From assembly GCA_905369775.1 (NCBI GenBank), contig CAJPJR010000095.1, positions 1 to 6,904 on the forward strand: a stretch of DNA of 6,904 bases. Direction: 5' to 3'. This document shows positions 5,559 through 6,904 of the stretch, piece by piece. The stretch is from Prevotellaceae bacterium UBA1746 (GTDB lineage: Bacteria; Bacteroidota; Bacteroidia; Bacteroidales; Bacteroidaceae). Every line of letters begins with the position of its first letter. Within the stretch, counting starts at the first letter, position 1. A model generated the notes under the pieces. It was not told where the DNA came from. It was given only the letters and a program-made list of their open reading frames with translations, and searched no databases. The position numbers and the translations under genes are program-made.

Positions 5559-6818
5559 ATGATCAACCCTCGCCAACTCAAAATTAAAGACTTCGACTAC
5601 CCGCTCCCCGACGAGCGCATTGCCAAATATCCCCTCACCGAACGTGACCAATCCAAGCTGCTCACCCGCAAAACAGACGGAACCATCGGCGAAGATTTGT
5701 TCATCAATCTGCCCAATTACTTGCCGGCCGGCGCACTTATGGTGTTCAACAACACCAAAGTGATCCAGGCGCGCCTGCATTTTCACAAGTCGACCGGCGC
5801 ACTAATCGAAGTGTTTTGCCTCGAACCGCATACTCCACTCGACTATCAACAGTCGTTTGCCACCTGCGGGGCGGTGACGTGGACTTGCATGATCGGTAAT
5901 CTGAAGAAATGGAAGGAGGGTGTGCTCGAACGTCCCATTACAGTAGGTGGCAACTCGCTCATCCTACGAGCCGAGCGGTTGGGAATGAGCGGTACCGGAC
6001 ATGAAGTACGCTTCTCATGGGACAACCCTACAGTCAGCTGGGCCGAAGTGCTCGACAGCATCGGCGAATTGCCCATCCCTCCCTACTTGAATCGCGAAAC
6101 GGAGGACACGGACTTAAAAAACTACCAGACTGTCTATTCCAAGATCAAAGGATCGGTGGCAGCTCCCACAGCCGGTTTGCACTTCACGGAACAAGTGTTG
6201 CAAGCACTCGACCGTCACGGCATAGAGCGCAACGAACTCACATTGCACGTCGGGGCCGGTACTTTCAAACCGGTGAAAAGCGAAGAGATCGCCGGCCACC
6301 AAATGCACGCCGAGTGGATCGCCGTGCCGCTCAACTCCATCGAACGTTTGCTGGCCCACGGAGCTCAATGCATCGCCGTGGGGACTACAAGTGTGCGCAC
6401 ACTCGAAAGTCTTTATTACATCGGTGTGCGCATTCGTCAATGCCGCGACGCGAACCGCGAACCCAATGAGGACGACTTGCATGTGCCCCAATGGCTACCC
6501 TACGACTACGCCCAAAATTGCGAACGCCCCCTCACACCTCGTGAAGCTCTCGAGGCGGTGCGCGACTATTTGCGCGACAATCAGCTCGAAGTGCTCCACA
6601 CGGCCACGCAAATCATCATTGCACCGGGATACGAGTACAAGATTGTAAAGACCATCGTCACGAATTTCCACCAGCCCCAATCCACCCTGCTGCTCTTGGT
6701 GAGCGCATTTGTGGGAGGCCAATGGCGACCGATCTACGATTATGCGCTTGAACATGGATTCCGGTTCTTGAGTTATGGAGATTCCTCGGTTCTCAATTAC
6801 GATGCACTGCAACCCTAA
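5559..6818 (+). CDS. queA: S-adenosylmethionine:tRNA ribosyltransferase-isomerase
   Basis: A 419-residue cytoplasmic enzyme that transfers and rearranges the ribosyl group of S-adenosylmethionine onto 7-aminomethyl-7-deazaguanine at the wobble position of GUN-anticodon tRNAs, giving epoxyqueuosine. Family motifs are DFDYPLPDERIAKYPLTERD (11-30), GALMVFNNTKVIQARL (58-73), IGELPIPPYL (168-177), YQTVYSKIKGSVAAPTAGLHFT (about 189-210), LHVGAGTFKPV (229-239), MHAEW (249-253), AVGTTSVRTLES (273-284), TNFHQPQSTLLLLVSAF (368-384), and YGDSSVLN. E. coli QueA has about 356 residues. The extra length lies mainly in residues about 288-345, between the TTSVRTLES motif and TQIIIAPGYEYKIV. I recall a similar insertion in other Bacteroidetes QueA proteins. 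It is the third gene of the nnrD operon, and no preQ1 riboswitch is seen upstream. The ATG gives the normal N-terminus. Confidence 0.96.
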   Translation: MINPRQLKIKDFDYPLPDERIAKYPLTERDQSKLLTRKTDGTIGEDLFINLPNYLPAGALMVFNNTKVIQARLHFHKSTGALIEVFCLEPHTPLDYQQSFATCGAVTWTCMIGNLKKWKEGVLERPITVGGNSLILRAERLGMSGTGHEVRFSWDNPTVSWAEVLDSIGELPIPPYLNRETEDTDLKNYQTVYSKIKGSVAAPTAGLHFTEQVLQALDRHGIERNELTLHVGAGTFKPVKSEEIAGHQMHAEWIAVPLNSIERLLAHGAQCIAVGTTSVRTLESLYYIGVRIRQCRDANREPNEDDLHVPQWLPYDYAQNCERPLTPREALEAVRDYLRDNQLEVLHTATQIIIAPGYEYKIVKTIVTNFHQPQSTLLLLVSAFVGGQWRPIYDYALEHGFRFLSYGDSSVLNYDALQP

Positions 6819-6859
6819 CGCTGCGTGCTCCAACTCCTCTTCAATACGGACTCAACCCC

Positions 6860-6904
6860 ATGCGTACATATCCCTTCTGGCTCCTTCTCCTCCTCGCTCA
6901 CACC
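6860..6904 (+). CDS. Start of a probable exported or membrane protein (truncated by window edge)
   Basis: Fifteen codons from the ATG at 6860 read MRTYPFWLLLLLAHT: a basic residue followed by a hydrophobic Leu-rich core, as in a signal peptide or membrane anchor. It lies 41 bases after the queA stop with no terminator between, so it may belong to the same operon. The family cannot be judged from this fragment, and the call could be wrong because so little is visible. Confidence 0.5.
   Translation, partial: MRTYPFWLLLLLAHT

Overview
The window looks like chromosomal DNA from a member of the order Bacteroidales (phylum Bacteroidota). The evidence is a DUF4831-type secreted protein, a Bacteroidetes-style long QueA, two lipoproteins of types common in that order, and a textbook Bacteroidetes promoter (TTTG, then 21 bases, then TATATTTG). 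Base composition is somewhat above half GC by eye, so a GC-richer genus is more likely than Bacteroides proper. I cannot name the genus.

Layout. Positions 1-2126 on the minus strand hold pepD, a cytosolic M20C dipeptidase. It is followed after one base by a GTG-initiated lipoprotein that runs off the left edge and appears to begin a right-handed beta-helix. A 98-base divergent intergenic region (2127-2224) carries the plus-strand promoter. Two small envelope genes follow: a 73-residue single-pass membrane protein and an OmpH/Skp-like lipoprotein. A strong intrinsic terminator (3136-3176) closes that unit. About 350 bases with no convincing gene come next (3177-3529). A second plus-strand operon then starts at 3542: an NAD(P)H-hydrate dehydratase, a secreted DUF4831 protein and queA, spaced by 3 and 13 bases. 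The beginning of another probably exported protein starts at 6860 and is cut by the right edge.

How the genes fit together. The set mixes housekeeping functions (peptide catabolism, repair of hydrated nicotinamide cofactor, queuosine modification of tRNA) with poorly characterised envelope proteins. The tight spacing implies co-transcription, but no shared pathway is evident. I found no mobile element, CRISPR array, tRNA or rRNA, and no clear sign of an undescribed system. The points most worth a second look are the possibly leaderless nnrD start inside a palindrome, the lack of an epimerase domain on NnrD, the unexplained gap, the Cys/His-containing small membrane protein, and the uncharacterised DUF4831 and beta-helix lipoproteins.
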